Source: Metaphire vulgaris (lineage: Eukaryota; Annelida; Clitellata; Crassiclitellata; Megascolecidae). From it: a DNA stretch of 64,000 bases. Location: NCBI GenBank assembly GCA_018105865.1, contig CM030865.1, positions 11,507,113 to 11,571,112 of the forward strand, read 5' to 3'. A program made the position numbers and the translations under genes. Positions 42,682 to 55,387 of the stretch are shown here, one piece after another (within the stretch, counting starts at the first letter, position 1; each line of letters opens with the position of its first letter). Below the pieces are notes generated by a model, which saw nothing but the letters and a program-made list of their open reading frames with translations, was not told the origin of the DNA and did not search any database.

Positions 42682-42857
42682 CAGTGGCGGCTCCACCGGG
42701 GGCCAGGGGGCCCGTGCCCCCTATTGAGTGCCTGGCCCACCTGTTGGGACCCTATACTTAATGCTACATACATTAAACAACAAATGGTTGGAAACCCCAT
42801 GATTAGAAGTTGCCACCCCAACGGCCCCCCACTTGACAAATCCTAGAGCCGCCACTG
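42682..42857. mobile_element. CAGTGGCGGCTCC hAT MITE copy 4
   Basis: The 176-bp element has termini CAGTGGCGGCTCCACC and TAGAGCCGCCACTG, and TSD ACTGACTG on both sides. The TSD is itself part of a short GACT repeat, so its length is ambiguous. Confidence 0.93.
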
Positions 42858-43191
42858 ACTGACTGTAAGAAAAACTAATTCAGTATAAAGAATTTGATCT
42901 GAGCACAGATTTCGAATGCAGAGTAAGAACAGGGCTCCATACATCTCAGTGGAAAAAATTATCCTACATTGATGTGACAACGTAACAAGACATTATTTCC
43001 CTCTGCAGACAGAGATCAGTTACAAAACAAACAGCCATCATCTTACAATTCCTTTCATCAGTCGTTCCAGATACAGAAGTCATCTGCTCTTCTCTAGTTC
43101 CATCACGTAACCAACATTGTGCTTGTCACGCACAGGTCTCTGTCAACCATTCCTGTCACCCAACAGGTGAGATGGATTCCAGTCACGTCTA

Positions 43192-43300
43192 TTGCATGAT
43201 GTCTCTCTGTATCTGTTTGTATGTCTGTCTCTCTATGTCTGCCTACCTCTCTCTGTCCCTGCCTCCCTCTCTCTGCCCCTGTCTGTCTGTCCCTGTCTCC
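43192..43300. repeat. degenerate (TCTG/CTCT)n tract
   Basis: Imperfect pyrimidine-rich microsatellite; a second run of (CTC)n(CAC)n lies at 43494-43552. Confidence 0.85.
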
Positions 43301-44194
43301 AGGGCGCGATTTGTAGGGGAAGGGGAATCCCCCACTGCCCAAATGCATCCTCCCTACTGCTACATCCCCACCACTATATCCCCCACTGCTACACTTCCCC
43401 AACAACTATATCCCCCCAAGCTCGACATATCCCCCCACTGCTCCAGGTCACAAATCGCACCCTGCCTCTCTCTGTTTCCATCTCTCATCTATCTCTCCTC
43501 CTCCTCCTCCTCCTCCTCCACCACCACCACCACCACCACCACAACCACCATCATTCATAATTCAACAGTATTCCCAGCTGACCACAATCCTAAATTAAAT
43601 TCAGCAATGAATCCGAAATACAAATCACAATTTACAAATATAATCTGGTCAGATTCAATTCACCAGTGATACAGTCAACCCCGTTTAAAGACATCTCTTC
43701 GAAGACCGGTTCAAATTCTGTGCCATTATTTACACTAACAGGCAATAGCAATTACGAGTGACTGTAGTTGGGTTTGATTGTATCATTAAATAAGCAATTT
43801 ATTTCTCAAATCACATTCTGGTCTTAGCAATGATCCAACTTCATCCGTCATTCAGTCTATAATAATGCATTCAGAAATGACAATGCATGACATCAGGATA
43901 TTTAGGCAATGGCAATTACTTCAATGCTGTCATCCTATTGTTTGGACTTCCGTCATCCAGTCATCCGTCTATCCGGCTGTCATGCAAACAGCCATCAATC
44001 AAGTCTCCGCAACAATAACTGAAGGGATCGATCAGGCGGTTTTAATTAAAGCTCCTCATCCAAAACCACGATTACCACAAACACACATCACCTGCATTGG
44101 AAAACTTAACTCCATGATGATGCTCTCAGTTAACTAAAAATGAACATCACTCGCTCGCTCGCTCACTCACTCACTCACCACTCACTCTAACCCA

Positions 44195-44312
<118 letters not shown>

Positions 44313-44367
44313 ATGTACAATAATACAAATATACTGTTACATTATAACTGATGAGTGAATGAGCAGT

Positions 44368-44450
44368 GCGTGAGCGAGTGAGTGAATGAGTGTAGGTGAG
44401 CGAGTGAGTGAGTGAGTGAGTGAGTGAGTGAGTGAGTGAGTGAGTGACAG
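44368..44450. repeat. (GAGT)n microsatellite
   Basis: GAGT units, with a second GAGT run at 45349-45386. Confidence 0.93.
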
Positions 44451-44777
44451 TCTGCCGGTAAGTGCTGCTTTCTGTTCTGTTGTTCTTTAGCCATCCTTTA
44501 TCAAATTAATATCTTAATGACTTATGTTAATTGTATGCTATTTATTTCTCAGACATATCAAGGACTTAGGTTAATTCTCTGCTAGTTATAGTTATTTCAT
44601 ATTTATGATTTACTACAGTTACTACCACATTCTTAAGGTACCTCCCTGCGGGAACACTGTTTCCTTTTGGTACTTGAAAATAAAATTCTATAATTCTTAT
44701 AATAATTCTATAATTCGTATACTATTACTTTGATTGGGAGTGTTAATTTTTAATAGTCTTAATTAAAGTTGATGATG

Positions 44778-44779
44778 TC

Positions 44780-44825
<46 letters not shown>

Positions 44826-44860
44826 TGGACAATTTATATAGCGCTGATGTCTAATGCTCT
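44778..44860. repeat. (ATT)n with retroposon tail
   Basis: ATT run directly followed by TGGACAATTTATATAGCGCTG, the reverse-oriented tail also found at 10143. Confidence 0.85.
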
Positions 44861-45149
44861 GCTATACATTTAACAATTCAATGTATCAGGTTGCCTCCCT
44901 GGCGGGATATGTTTCCCTTTAGGCAACCCTTTTCTTCTCAACACTCCACTTATAGGCCTAACTCTTGTCTACTATATGATGTTATATTAATCTGAATATT
45001 TTAGTAAAATATTAACTTTTAATTTGACTACTTCTCAGGTTTCTTTTTGTTTTCTATTCTATTGTATACTTAGACTAAATTTAATCTTGTGAATATTCTG
45101 TGAATTTTCTTGGTCTTATTTTAAATTCAATTGATGTCATTTATTGTAA

Positions 45150-45345
45150 TTGATGTCAGACATGTCTATGTTAAGTTGAGTTGAAATAAACCTAAGTTCA
45201 AGTTCCTCGATGTGAGGTTGGGCTACACTATGTATCACATCTCTCCATGTCTGTTGTTCTTCATTTTTCCAAATCATGTTTTGAAAAGAGAGTCCAGTAC
45301 ACCTTGTTATGTTATCTAGCCAAGCTTGTTCTTGGTCTTGACTCT
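45150..45345 (-). pseudogene. LINE reverse-transcriptase C-terminal fragment
   Basis: The minus frame encodes SQDQEQAWLDNITRCTGLSF then QNMIWKNEEQQTWRDVIHSV. W-L-D-N-I, T-G-L-S, and W-R-D are the typical post-RT motif (family form R-x-R-x-x-W-x-D-N-I-x-x-x-x-G-x-S-x-x-x-x-x-x-x-x-x-D-R-x-x-W-R). It continues open for about 25 more residues. The 5' side is cut off by the (GAGT)n tract. Confidence 0.85.
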
Positions 45346-45404
45346 TAAGTGAGTGAGTGAGTGAGTGAGTGAGTGAGTGAGTGAGACAGTCAGTCAGTCA
45401 GTCA

Positions 45405-47620
45405 CACAGCATGGAGGGCGCCACAAGCCAAAAATTGGGTGGGCCAACATGGCCTGTTTGAAATTGGACAATGCAAGGACTAGTGCTACAGTAGGCTATA
45501 GATATGCAAAAATTCAGAAAAGTGATGAAATGAATTAAAATCACATATTCTTGTGTCCCCATCTTTGCTCTGTCAAACCGTACTAGAATTGTCAATATAT
45601 TCTGTCTTAGTTTTTTTCTACAGCTTTCGAAATGCCACAAAAAATAATGAGCCATTTGAAACGACACTATACAAAGTCTTTCAGAAATCTGTTCTCTGTC
45701 AAATGTCTAAAAAATCAATCGAGAGATAAGATGGCGCTTAAGAGAGCTGGTTTCTTCTATTACAGGTTTTATAGATCACAAAAATATTATAAAATTTATA
45801 CCCTGTTTGAAATTGGACAATGCTAGTGCTACAGTAGGCTACAGATATGCAATAATTCCAATGCCGGGCAGTAGTTAACTACAAGTAGGTAACTACTTGT
45901 AGTTTAACTACACTTTAGTAGTTACAGAGTAGTTAGTAACTATGTGTGAAATAGTAGTTAACTACAAGTAGTTTAACTACTTTCTGCAGTAGTTATCAAG
46001 TAAAGTAGTTAACTACTGTGGTCAACTACTTTTGTTAAAACATTATTTGCCACTTAAACCCGCTTTGCCAACAACGCTGACGCCAGGCTTCTCGGTGAGC
46101 TTTCGATGAGACTCTGTCGTATGTAACCCATGCCTGCCCTTGTTGCCCTTGTGCATACAAGCTTACTTACTTAGCTACCAGTAATATAATATTCTCTTCC
46201 ATTTCCGGTCTCATACTTACACAACTTTTAGTAGTACCAAAAATACAGGTTCATGTTGTTTACTGAGGAGATATAATTAATAGTAATAAAAGTTAACAGA
46301 ATTAACAGATTAATTCTTAATAACTCATAGATATCATTAAATATGAATAGCCAATTAGTCAAAAGCTGTTTGGAACCCACGTAAAAAGAGTGAACGCAGT
46401 GATGATAAAAACTTCATTGCCGACTGTGGTACATGCAAGAACTGAGTAATCATTCATTACATTGATTACATAGCAGAACTGCTGCAGAAGCAGCTTATAT
46501 TGATAGAATTGATGTTCGTGTTGACAGTGTTTGTGTGGTGTTTAAAAACAAGACATTGAACAATGGATATTTTTATTTGAGCGTTGCAGGGTCAAAAGTA
46601 GTTGCAAAGTAGTTAACTACTCAGGTAGTTACCAATTAGTTAATAACTACTTTGTGGAAAAGTAGTTAACTAGTAGTTACTACATTTTTATCAAGTAGTT
46701 CACTACAGTAGTTGAACTACTTTCACAGTAGTTGCAATTGAATAATTCAGAAAAGTGATGAAACAAATTAAAACCACATATTCTTGTGTCCCCATCTTTG
46801 CTCTGTCAAACCGTACTAAAATTGTCAATATAATCTGTCTCAATTTTTTCTAGAGCTTTTGAAACGCCACAAAAAATAATGAGCCATTTGAAACGACACT
46901 ATACAAAGTCTTTCAGAAATCTATTCTCTGTCAAATGTCTAAAAAATCAATCGAGAGATAAGATGGCGCTTAAGAGAGCTGGTTTCTTCTATTGCAGGTT
47001 TTATAGACCAGATAAATATTATAAAATTGATACCCTGTTTGAAATTGGACAATGCTAGTGCTAAAGTAGGCTATAGATATGCAAAAATTCATAAAAGTGA
47101 TGAAATGAATTAAAACGATGGAGGACGCCACAAGCCAAATATTGGGTGGGCCAACATGGCCTGTTTGAAATTGGACAATACAAGGACTAGTGATACAGTA
47201 GGCTATAGATATGCAAAAATTCAGAAGAGTGATGAAACGAATTAAAACCACATATTCTTGTGTCCCCATCTTTGCTGTGTCAAACCATACTAGAAATGTC
47301 AATATATTCTGTCTCAATTATTTTCTAGAGCTTTCGAAATGCCACAAAAATAATGAGCCATTAGAAACGACACTATACAAAGTCTTTCAGAAATCTATTC
47401 TCTGTCAGGTTTTATAGAGCAGAAAAATATTATAAAATTGATACCCTGGACAATGCTAGTGCTACAGTAGGCTATAGATATGCAAAAATTCAGAAGAGTG
47501 ATGAAACGAATTAAAACCACATATTCTTGAGTCCCCATCTTTGCTGTGTCAAACCATACCAGAATTGTCAATATATTCTGTCTCAATTTCAATTTTTAGA
47601 AATTCTTGCCGTTAAGATCA
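45405..47620. repeat. array of ATATGCAAAAATTCAG family units
   Basis: Units beginning TAGGCTATAGATATGCAAAA and containing ACCACATATTCTTGTGTCCC, TTTCGAAATGCCACAAAAA and AGACACTATACAAAGTC-like words recur at about 45490, 45832 (interrupted), 47070, 47200 and 47465, with unequal deletions. Partial copies lie at 34770-35105 and, reversed, at 20225-20579. Some units contain ATCGAGAGATAAGATGGCGC. No open reading frame of interest. Confidence 0.9.
45859..46740. mobile_element. hAT element with (TAGTTAACTAC)n arrays
   Basis: The 882-bp element is flanked by a perfect 8-bp TSD, AATAATTC, at 45851-45858 and 46741-46748. It starts CAATGCCGGGCAGTAG and ends CAGTAGTTGCAATTG. Both subterminal zones (45868-46035 and 46595-46735) are dense in AGTAGTTAACTAC words. 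The centre is AT-rich with no readable transposase. The array unit it interrupts reads on either side of it. Confidence 0.95.
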
Positions 47621-48469
47621 ATGGATCATTGAAAAAACACAGTTGCATGGTTATATAAATATAGTAATTTTGAATGGTCTTCCACATCTGTGACAACTCA
47701 ATTATATGCGGCAATATTATGCCAATATATTGGGGATTTGGGGTTATTAGTTCCACAAAACATTGTAATTTGCCAATTGAAATTGGATGGGCCAAACACA
47801 TTGTGGCCCATTGGGCCTATATATTGGGTGGGCCATGGCCCACCTGGCCCACCCTCTTGCGCCCCCTCTGACAGTCAGTCAGTGATGTCACTGCTGTGTA
47901 GGCACAGGCTATTACTGCCACTAATTACATCGTTTCGAACCAAACTGACCAACGGTTCAGTTGTGATGACCATCGACTGATGACTAATCCTGCTTAACAC
48001 AAAGCCAAGTCCTTGATTCCCTTGCTTGTAATTGCCATTGTCAGCGGCGGACAATTTCGCAAAAATGGGCCCAATTCCTTGCCCGCCTCATCCAAAGCGG
48101 GGTCGGGATGCCCTCCATCCGTCCATCCTTCTCTCCCCCTCCTCTCCCTCCCTCCATCCTTCCCTCCCACTGGAAAGGCAGCAAGCAATTCCCCATCTCA
48201 TCAGCCTCTACCTTCATCCGCCGAACTCCGCGGTCATCTTGCGAAACTGAAACCGGTTTTCGCTTTTGGCCGGGTGCTTTGATTCCACGCAACACATGCT
48301 GCGCGAGACAACTGCCCCCCCCCCAATCCCCTCCGCCCAGGCAGGAGGTCCTACATAAGCCTTAGTTGGCTAACTGCGGTGCAAAAACAAAGCGCGGTGG
48401 CGCACCTCAATCAATCAGGGGACCGCCAGACATCAAAGAAACCGCAATGACAAACGGGAAACCCCGCTG

Positions 48470-48470
<1 letters not shown>
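47620..48470. other. intron 1 stretch with GGCCCA-rich element fragment
   Basis: 47765-47870 has TGGGCC/GGCCCA words (GGGTGGGCCATGGCCCACCT) like those at 35105-35165 and 45418-45465, likely a decayed element. 48090-48180 is a CCTC-rich pyrimidine stretch. Nothing coding. Confidence 0.5.
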
Positions 48471-48472
<2 letters not shown>

Positions 48473-48533
<61 letters not shown>

Positions 48534-48558
48534 CTGGTCGTTAGAACGTAGACGGCCA

Positions 48559-48591
<33 letters not shown>

Positions 48592-48620
48592 ATAATAATA
48601 ATAATAATAATAATAAAGTG
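48473..48620. repeat. (GA)n and (AAT)n tracts with TAAGTGGTTTAGGAGGCTG motif
   Basis: GA units at 48473-48530, AAT at 48558-48616, followed by GATTTTAAGTGGTTTAGGAG, a retroposon-end motif also at 4505 and 38580. Confidence 0.85.
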
Positions 48621-49404
48621 ATTTTAAGTGGTTTAGGAGGCTGTGTTGGTGCTTTGTCCGTCAACCCAGAAACATTTCGCTTTCAAGGTTTAATCCAAAA
48701 AAACTGCTCTCTACAAACTTCTGAACAATGGCGCCCACATGCTGTTCTGTGTTTTCCAAAAAATCTGAGGGCTTGGTCCATTCCCACATTCCCATACCAA
48801 AATTCTAGAAATCAAATGGTAGGGAAGGTGGGACATTTATACATCAATGCCTTAGACCTGTAGCCAATTGATAAATGAATAAATAAACTTCTATGGCGCC
48901 ACGGAATAAACCCCTCTGAATCAGTCAGAAAAACGAAATATTGACAGAAAGTGAAGCAATACAGAAAGAATATAGCATAATGTAACATATACATTACAAC
49001 TTCAAAAAACAAACATGTGTGTGTGTGTGTGACTGTGTGTGTGCCCTGTCTACATTATTTCACTTATCTGCAACCATTAATTAAAGGTGGAATTAATAGG
49101 ACTTCAATACAGTGTAAATATTACACCCAGACATACACAAACAAATTACATGTAGGCTGTAAATACCTCCACGGCAAACATGGTGTAAAATTTTGCAGCA
49201 AATAACAAAAAATATCATCTGAGACACGTAAGGCAGAATTTCCAATGGGAATAAGAGAGTAAGGAGTAAACAGTTGGAAGGGAAAAGGGAAGGGAATAAA
49301 GTCACCCAAAGGACCAATGAAGAGCAAATAGATTCGGCTTATAACTGATTGCAGACAACGCAGTCACTGAAATAATCAGAGTCTCAAGGACCCCGAAGGG
49401 CCAT

Positions 49405-49725
49405 TTGACCGGAGACAGACGGAGAGAAAGACAAACAGACAGGCAGACAAAGACAGAGAAATGGAGACAGACAGACAGACGGAGACACAGACACAAAGAG
49501 AGACAGACAGACAGAGGACTAAGAAGACAGCGAGAGACAGACGGAGACAGAAAAAGCGGGATAGAGAAAAAAGAGACAGACAGACAGACAGAGACAGAGA
49601 CAGTGAGAGAGAGACAGAGTGAATGAGAGAAAAAGACAAAGAGAGAGAGAGAGAGAGAAAGAGAGAAAGAGAGAGACAGAGACAACAAGAGACAGACAGA
49701 CAGACGGACAGACAGACAGAGAGTA
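49405..49725. repeat. (GACA)/(GA) degenerate microsatellite
   Basis: About 320 bp of AGACAG, GAGAGA and ACGG words. Confidence 0.92.
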
Positions 49726-49998
49726 TTGGGAATATAAGCAGATGTTGGTATGGAAATCCTCTGTCAACGGAAACAACAGTAGAGGCAATAATAAGCGCCG
49801 GTCGAAATGTCTTCTTGTCCAATGTTCAGCATTCGGATTAAATTGAAAACAACCTGAACAATTTAGCAGCACACTTCGCTTTCAAGACATCAAATTCACA
49901 ACACAAGAATTAGATTCAGTGTGAGAAAAAAACTCCAACTCTTTGTTGGCAGGAGGAGACTACGAGGGAGATGACCAATACAGAAGCCACGCAGGGTT

Positions 49999-50188
49999 CA
50001 ATGACTTTAATCCAGGTTGTTTCCGGGGGGGGGAATTGCCCTTTCCCCCCGAACATTTCAAATTCCCCCCGGAAATTTTGCACAGTACATCAACTAACAG
50101 CAGCCCCCTAGCTGACTTCCCACCCGGCCTTGTCAGTCCCCAACCCCAACCCCGACTCCCCGAGTCCAGGAGTCTAGATTAGGCACTG
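49999..50188. mobile_element. CAGTGTTTAATCTAG hAT MITE copy 2
   Basis: Reverse-oriented copy ending AGTCTAGATTAGGCACTG. The left end CAATGACTTTAATCCAGG is mutated and no TSD is readable. Confidence 0.8.
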
Positions 50189-50479
50189 AAGCCATGCCTT
50201 TAAAATAACATTCTAAGCTAAAAAATAAGCGCTATATAAATGCCACTTAATATTACATTACAGTGCTCTGTGAACGTGTAGTCCTGCAGTTGAAGGTCAC
50301 ATTATGGTTTGATATGAGATACAAATGCAGAACTCAAAAAGGTTTCTTAAATAATACAGTTTGCCGTCTGAAGTTAGTTAGAAATCACTCCATCCTATAT
50401 AATATATTATCATGCTATTTCAAATTTTCTTTAAAAGTCAGCTGTTGACATCATGCCATTGATATAGAGGGCCATGATC

Positions 50480-51208
50480 ATGGACGAATCCAGGAGAGGG
50501 GCAGGGGGCACGTACCCCCCAACCCCCCACCATTGCATGACGTAAAGCTGAACGGTTGCAAAGGCACGAATGAATATAAGTCTAGCATTATGTTAATTTG
50601 GTAAAATCAATACATTCATAAAGATCAGGAATTTTAAAACATCTTACTCAAGGATTATTACCTTGTGGCAGTTTGACCCAGAAGTTTAAAGTACATTACT
50701 GTCAGTAACAGGATATTTGAAATACTGTCATAGTAAACGGAATGTAATATATTACAGTGTAAACGACATTAAGTGAATTTGACCATAGGCCTACTTCAAA
50801 ATGAAATAATCAGTCTGTGCCCTGGAAACCCATTGGACAATGCAACTATGCAGCATAGGGACAGCAATTTATCTTAAAATTCATTTAGCTCCTTATTCTG
50901 TAATTAGTTTCAGCTCTGGGGTTGATAATTACATGCCAGCTTTAGTAGCATTCAACTGACAGCATGCCAAAACAGCAATTAAGTCATGGTAACGCCACAA
51001 TCCTTGGATACTATCCAACCAGAATGGCAGAGGATCTGGCAGGATATAATCCAATCTTAAAAGCCTTTCGAAAGATGCATGCATGGCAGCTGGTATGCAC
51101 ACATTATCAGTGGCATTCAGATAGGACAAAGAATTCATGTTGCTAGGTAGACAATGGTTATTAAATACCTGAATTGTCTTAAGAACAACTGGAATATGAA
51201 ATTGAGAA
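50480..51208. other. intron 1 stretch, unassigned
   Basis: A hAT-like end GGACGAATCCAGGAGAGGGG at 50484 is isolated. The unrepeated segment 50930-51180 contains an open minus frame without recognisable domain or splice frame relation to Eph. Confidence 0.4.
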
Positions 51209-51330
51209 TACAGTGGATCCCACTTAATCACATACCACTTAATTGCATAAACCGTATAATTCGCATAGCCCAGTTAATCGCATAAGCAAGGCTTGCACGG
51301 CACCTATGCAATTAAGCAGGTTTCACTGTA
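51209..51330. mobile_element. pogo/Tigger-like MITE, CACTTAATCGCATA family, copy 1 (short)
   Basis: Starts TACAGTGGATCCCACTTAAT and ends ATTAAGCAGGTTTCACTGTA, with TA at both ends. It lacks about 60 bp of middle present in the copy at 61972. Confidence 0.88.
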
Positions 51331-51889
51331 TAGGCAAATGCATTCTAAACGTTTAACTGTAAATGTACAATTTAGAATCAAAATAAATCAAATGTAAAGA
51401 GCATAGTTTACGTTGAACAATTCACTCATTCATTCCTCGGCATCACCATGCCACCCCTCCCCGGCCCACCCCACCCCACTTCCATTTTCCCTTGGGGACC
51501 GTACTGACAGATACAGGATCTTGGAGATAGGTATCTTTTTTGCTGAACGTACATTTCATCCCGGAGTACTAAGGCAACATCCCTTGAGTATGCAATTGGG
51601 AAAAGCAGACACCATTGCCCGCCTACTAGTGACAAGCACTCAATAAGAAGGGAAGTGAAACCTTGGAAATAGATGCTGATAATTTTTGGCCCGCAACCGA
51701 TGGAGGATGGCCAGCCGGCCTCAATCCGTCATCTGTGGCAGCCCCGGCCACCGTGAAAACAGAATCTAGCCGCAGTTAAAGTGGAAATTATTGATGAGAC
51801 ACAAGAGAATTGCCAAATAAACGACTTATTCTGGGCGCCAGAAGTGAGATTAATTTAAAAATTCGGGAGGGGGGGTACCAGCCCAGATG

Positions 51890-52013
51890 ATGGACATGAG
51901 TTCGGTCCACCCCAACGCTTAGGTTGGGTCGGGTCAGAAATTTCCATGTCTATGGTGGGTTGAGTTGGGTAAGAAAATAAGTCATGGACTAAGAAATTGT
52001 AATGTATTATATG
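51890..52013. mobile_element. (GGTTGGG)n element fragment
   Basis: GGTTGGGTCGGGTCAGAAAT and TCCATGTCTATGGTGGGTTG match the element families nested at 26493 and 39870. Confidence 0.55.
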
Positions 52014-52196
52014 CAGTGGCGGCTCAACAGAGGAGCCCGGGGGCCCATGCCCCCCTACTGAGTGCCTGGCCCTCAGTGCCCCCCTGTTGGGACCCTATAC
52101 TTAATACTACATACCTAACAACAAATGGTTGGACCCCCAAGATAAGAAATTGCCACCCTAACGCCCCCCACTTGCCAAATCCTGGAGCCGCCACTG
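52014..52196. mobile_element. CAGTGGCGGCTCC hAT MITE copy 5
   Basis: 183 bp with termini CAGTGGCGGCTCAACA and CTGGAGCCGCCACTG. No TSD; its right end abuts exactly on a diverged unit of the 409-bp family. Confidence 0.9.
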
Positions 52197-53005
52197 GCTG
52201 GGTGTGCTCGATTTCGAACAGTGTAGATCGAAATTGAGAAGGCATCGTTGGTTATTCTTGCAAAGGTTAAGTAAAGAATTTGTGGCAAGAGAAAAATGTG
52301 GATTTTGAGGGAGAATTTCTTCAAATCGATTAGATTTTTGCATATCTAGGTCCTATACACCCTCTATTCAACAGGCCTTCAATTGGCTTTTCTCACACAG
52401 CGAATTAATTATAAAACTTGTTTATAACTATATCTATATCTATATCTAGGCCTAATCCTGTATCATGTTTTATAATTATTTGTTTTATAATAAATTTTAT
52501 TAAAACTGTTGATTTGTTCATGTAGTACAAGTTATTATCCTAAAACCTGTTGTATAATTAATGAACCAGATATCTTAATACGCTGCTCTTCCCTCGATCG
52601 CCCTACTAGGCATTCCGTTAGATATTCGCCAGGTCTTCCATTTAATTGATGTCCCTCGTTCTCGTACAGTCAATGGCGTTAGTGTATGAAATGGCTGGGT
52701 GTGCTCTATTTCGAATCATGTAGATCGAAATTCATAACAATATTATTGATTATTCCTGCAAAGATTAAAGCAATGAAGATGGAACAAGAGGAAAATGTGG
52801 ATTTTGTCTGAGAATTTCTTCAAATCAATTAGATTTTTACATATTTAGGGCCTATATACCTTCCATTCAACAGGCCTTCAATTGGCTTCTCTCACAGAGC
52901 GAATTCATTATAAAACTAGTTTTTGATGTCCATAAAACCTGTTGTAGGCCTATAATGAACCAGATATCTTAATATGCGGCTCTTCCCTGGATCACCCTAC
53001 TAGAA
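52197..53005. repeat. two diverged units of the 409-bp family
   Basis: GTAGATCGAAATTGAGAAGG at 52222 and GTAGATCGAAATTCATAACA at 52720 start units matching 540-1650 at perhaps 80-85% by eye, one expanded by AT-rich insertions. The intervening 52660-52690 matches CGTACAGTCAATGGC of the first array. Confidence 0.85.
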
Positions 53006-53419
53006 AAAATAAACCACAGTCATTTGACAGTGAACACTGTTCACAACATGTAGTTCTACTTTTAGGTTTTATCAATTCTGTTATTACATTGTGTATCAGT
53101 TATCAGTCATCTAACATAGCTATCACTCAAAATGAAAAATTAGATAAAGTACTAAAAAGTAAAAAAATTTGACATGTTTGAGATTTTTAAAAATTATTTT
53201 GCCTCATCTTCACAATAAATCATTAACCCTGTTCCAAATGCATCTCCATCAATGCTTATTGGGCACATCCACACACATTTACATAGGCTTACAAACTCTC
53301 TACATTATCCAATTTTTCTGCCTTCATAAAAAACAGCACTTTAAACCCGGCACTAAACTTCCAAGCCTGCACTTAATTAATCCACCGAAGTACAGACATA
53401 TGGAATGAATTCCTGCAAA

Positions 53420-53690
53420 AAGAATTCACTGCCTTGTATGAAAATCCCTGCGGCAACACCAACTGTTCCGGTGCACTGCAGGGGAAGGGGACTCTGTACA
53501 CTGGAGGCACAGTCCACGTACTTCCTCCTCCACACGGACCGACCGTGGATAGGTCCTGGTTCCGGCCTCAGGATGCCTGATTAATTCAGACTGGACATCA
53601 ATGGTCAGTGTGGTCCATTGTGAGTGATGACCATCTGCTCTGATGACCAGGAAAACAGTCGATGAATGACAAGTCATGCATGAGATCTAC
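53420..53690. other. GC-richer unassigned segment in intron 1
   Basis: Open on the minus strand for about 83 codons with no recognised domain, no Eph-compatible motif and no conserved splice relation to neighbours. It abuts a (TCTG)n tract. Confidence 0.35.
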
Positions 53691-53719
53691 TCCATCACGT
53701 GATACCAAATCAAACACCT

Positions 53720-54058
53720 CTGTCTGTCTGTCTCTCTCTCTCTGCTCTCTCTTCTCTGTCTCTCTTTCTCTGTCTGCCTGTCTCTCTTTCTTTGTGTCTC
53801 TCTTTCTCTCTCTTTCTATGTCTGTCTGTCTGTCTTTCTCTCCCCCTCTTTCTGTCTCTATGTCTCTGTCTGTCTGTCTCTCTATCTTCTCTGTCTGTCT
53901 CTTCTCTGTCTGTATGTCTCTCTTTCTTTGTCTGTCTCTGTATCTCTGTGTGTCCCTCTCTCTGTCTCTGTCTGTCTGTCTCTGTCTCCCCCTTCTTTCT
54001 CTGTCTGTCTCTCTACTTTCTCTCTGTCTGTCTGTCTGTCTGTCTGTCTCCCTCTCTC
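53720..54058. repeat. (TCTG)/(TCTC)/(TTTC) degenerate microsatellite
   Basis: About 340 bp of pyrimidine-rich tetranucleotides. Confidence 0.93.
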
Positions 54059-54489
54059 ACAAACCTATAAATAACCTTTTCCATCTGGATCCTTGACAAA
54101 TAAGGTCAGTCTTGAAGAGACCTATTGCAGAGCATAAAAATAAAATTTATTCCTACCAACAAATGTAACTACCAGAAACTGAAATAGAATCTCATGGATT
54201 GTCTCTCTGATGAATGACAGAATTTGTCTCTGACAGTTGCTTTGAAACCATACACATGCCAGTGCAAATGGGGTGGGTCCAAAATTCAGTGTGGGGGCAC
54301 CCCTGTGCCATTTCCCATTCTACACCGTGCCCTCCCCTTCAACATTCATGTATGCATGATGTTAACAAATTGTTACAGGAAGTAAAGATAACTTGCTTGC
54401 TAATTTATTTTTGCCTTTTTAACTTTTCAGCTTTTCAACTTGATGACAGACTATCAAATTAAAATTGTCAGGGTGATTGGGTTTGAGGG

Positions 54490-54650
54490 CAGGGGCGTAG
54501 CGACGGGGGGCATATCGGTATATATACCCCCAAACATCAGACTACCTCCAAAATTTTAATGTGTTTTTAAGATTTTTCAAAGGTTTGACAGATTTATACC
54601 CCCCACCAAATCACAGTATACCCCCAAATCAAATTCCTGGCTATGCCCCA
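54490..54650. mobile_element. CAGGGGCGTAGCGACG hAT MITE copy 6
   Basis: 161 bp, starts CAGGGGCGTAGCGACGGGGG and ends TCCTGGCTATGCCCCA, with perfect TSD TTTGAGGG at 54482-54489 and 54651-54658. Confidence 0.96.
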
Positions 54651-55075
54651 TTTGAGGGCATGAGCCCCCATGTGCCTCCCCCTTGAATCCGCCTACGAAA
54701 GAACAAAAGTTCAATGCTGATGCTGGCTAAGAATTATAAGGCCTAATACTCTCAAACCCTTGGGTGACTTCTAAGCTAGAATATATGTTGTATATAATTT
54801 TGCTGCAACTAAAGTTTGATTTGCAGGGCTTAAGAGCATTAGGTACCAAGCCCCCAATGGTGGACCCAACCCTCTTGTGAGGTTCGAAAACTAAAACTTC
54901 ACAGTCCAGCCCCGTCCCGACTCCACTGCATGGGACACTTTTATTCATTTGTTCAATAAGTTTATCAATGAAAATCTGCAATCGAGCAAGTCGCAATATA
55001 AAATCCAATGGATAATTACACCTGTAGACATAATAATGTCACTGAGCAAACTGCCTGATATCAACATTAATAATA

Positions 55076-55126
55076 ACAGCAGCAGCAGCAATAATAATAA
55101 TACTAATAGTAGTAGTAGTAGTAGTA

Positions 55127-55169
<43 letters not shown>

Positions 55170-55178
55170 TAATAATAA
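55076..55178. repeat. (AGC)/(AGT)/(AAT)n microsatellite
   Basis: AGC, AAT, AGT and AAT sub-runs. Confidence 0.9.
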
Positions 55179-55209
55179 ATGGATCAATCAAGTGCTTTAT
55201 GCCTATTAG

Positions 55210-55387
55210 TACAGTGAAACTCGCTTAATTGCATAGGTGACGTGCGAGCCTTGCTTATGCGATTAACAGGGCTATGCGAATAACCGGGACGTCTGATACA
55301 CAAAACACTGGTTCAGGTTTTTATGTCGTTATACAATTATGCGGGTTATGCAATTAAGCGGTATGCAATTAAGTGGGATCCACTGTA
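55210..55387. mobile_element. pogo/Tigger-like MITE, CACTTAATCGCATA family, copy 2
   Basis: 178 bp in reverse orientation: starts TACAGTGAAACTCGCTTAAT and ends AATTAAGTGGGATCCACTGTA-type sequence, bounded by TA. Confidence 0.9.

Noticed and set aside
50929..51231. Minus-strand 100-codon frame
   Set aside because: No recognisable domain, no suitable splice boundaries, no relation to Eph.
53426..53677. Minus-strand 83-codon frame as a possible extra Eph exon
   Set aside because: It lies between exons 1 and 2, whose phases already join exactly, and shows no Eph motif.
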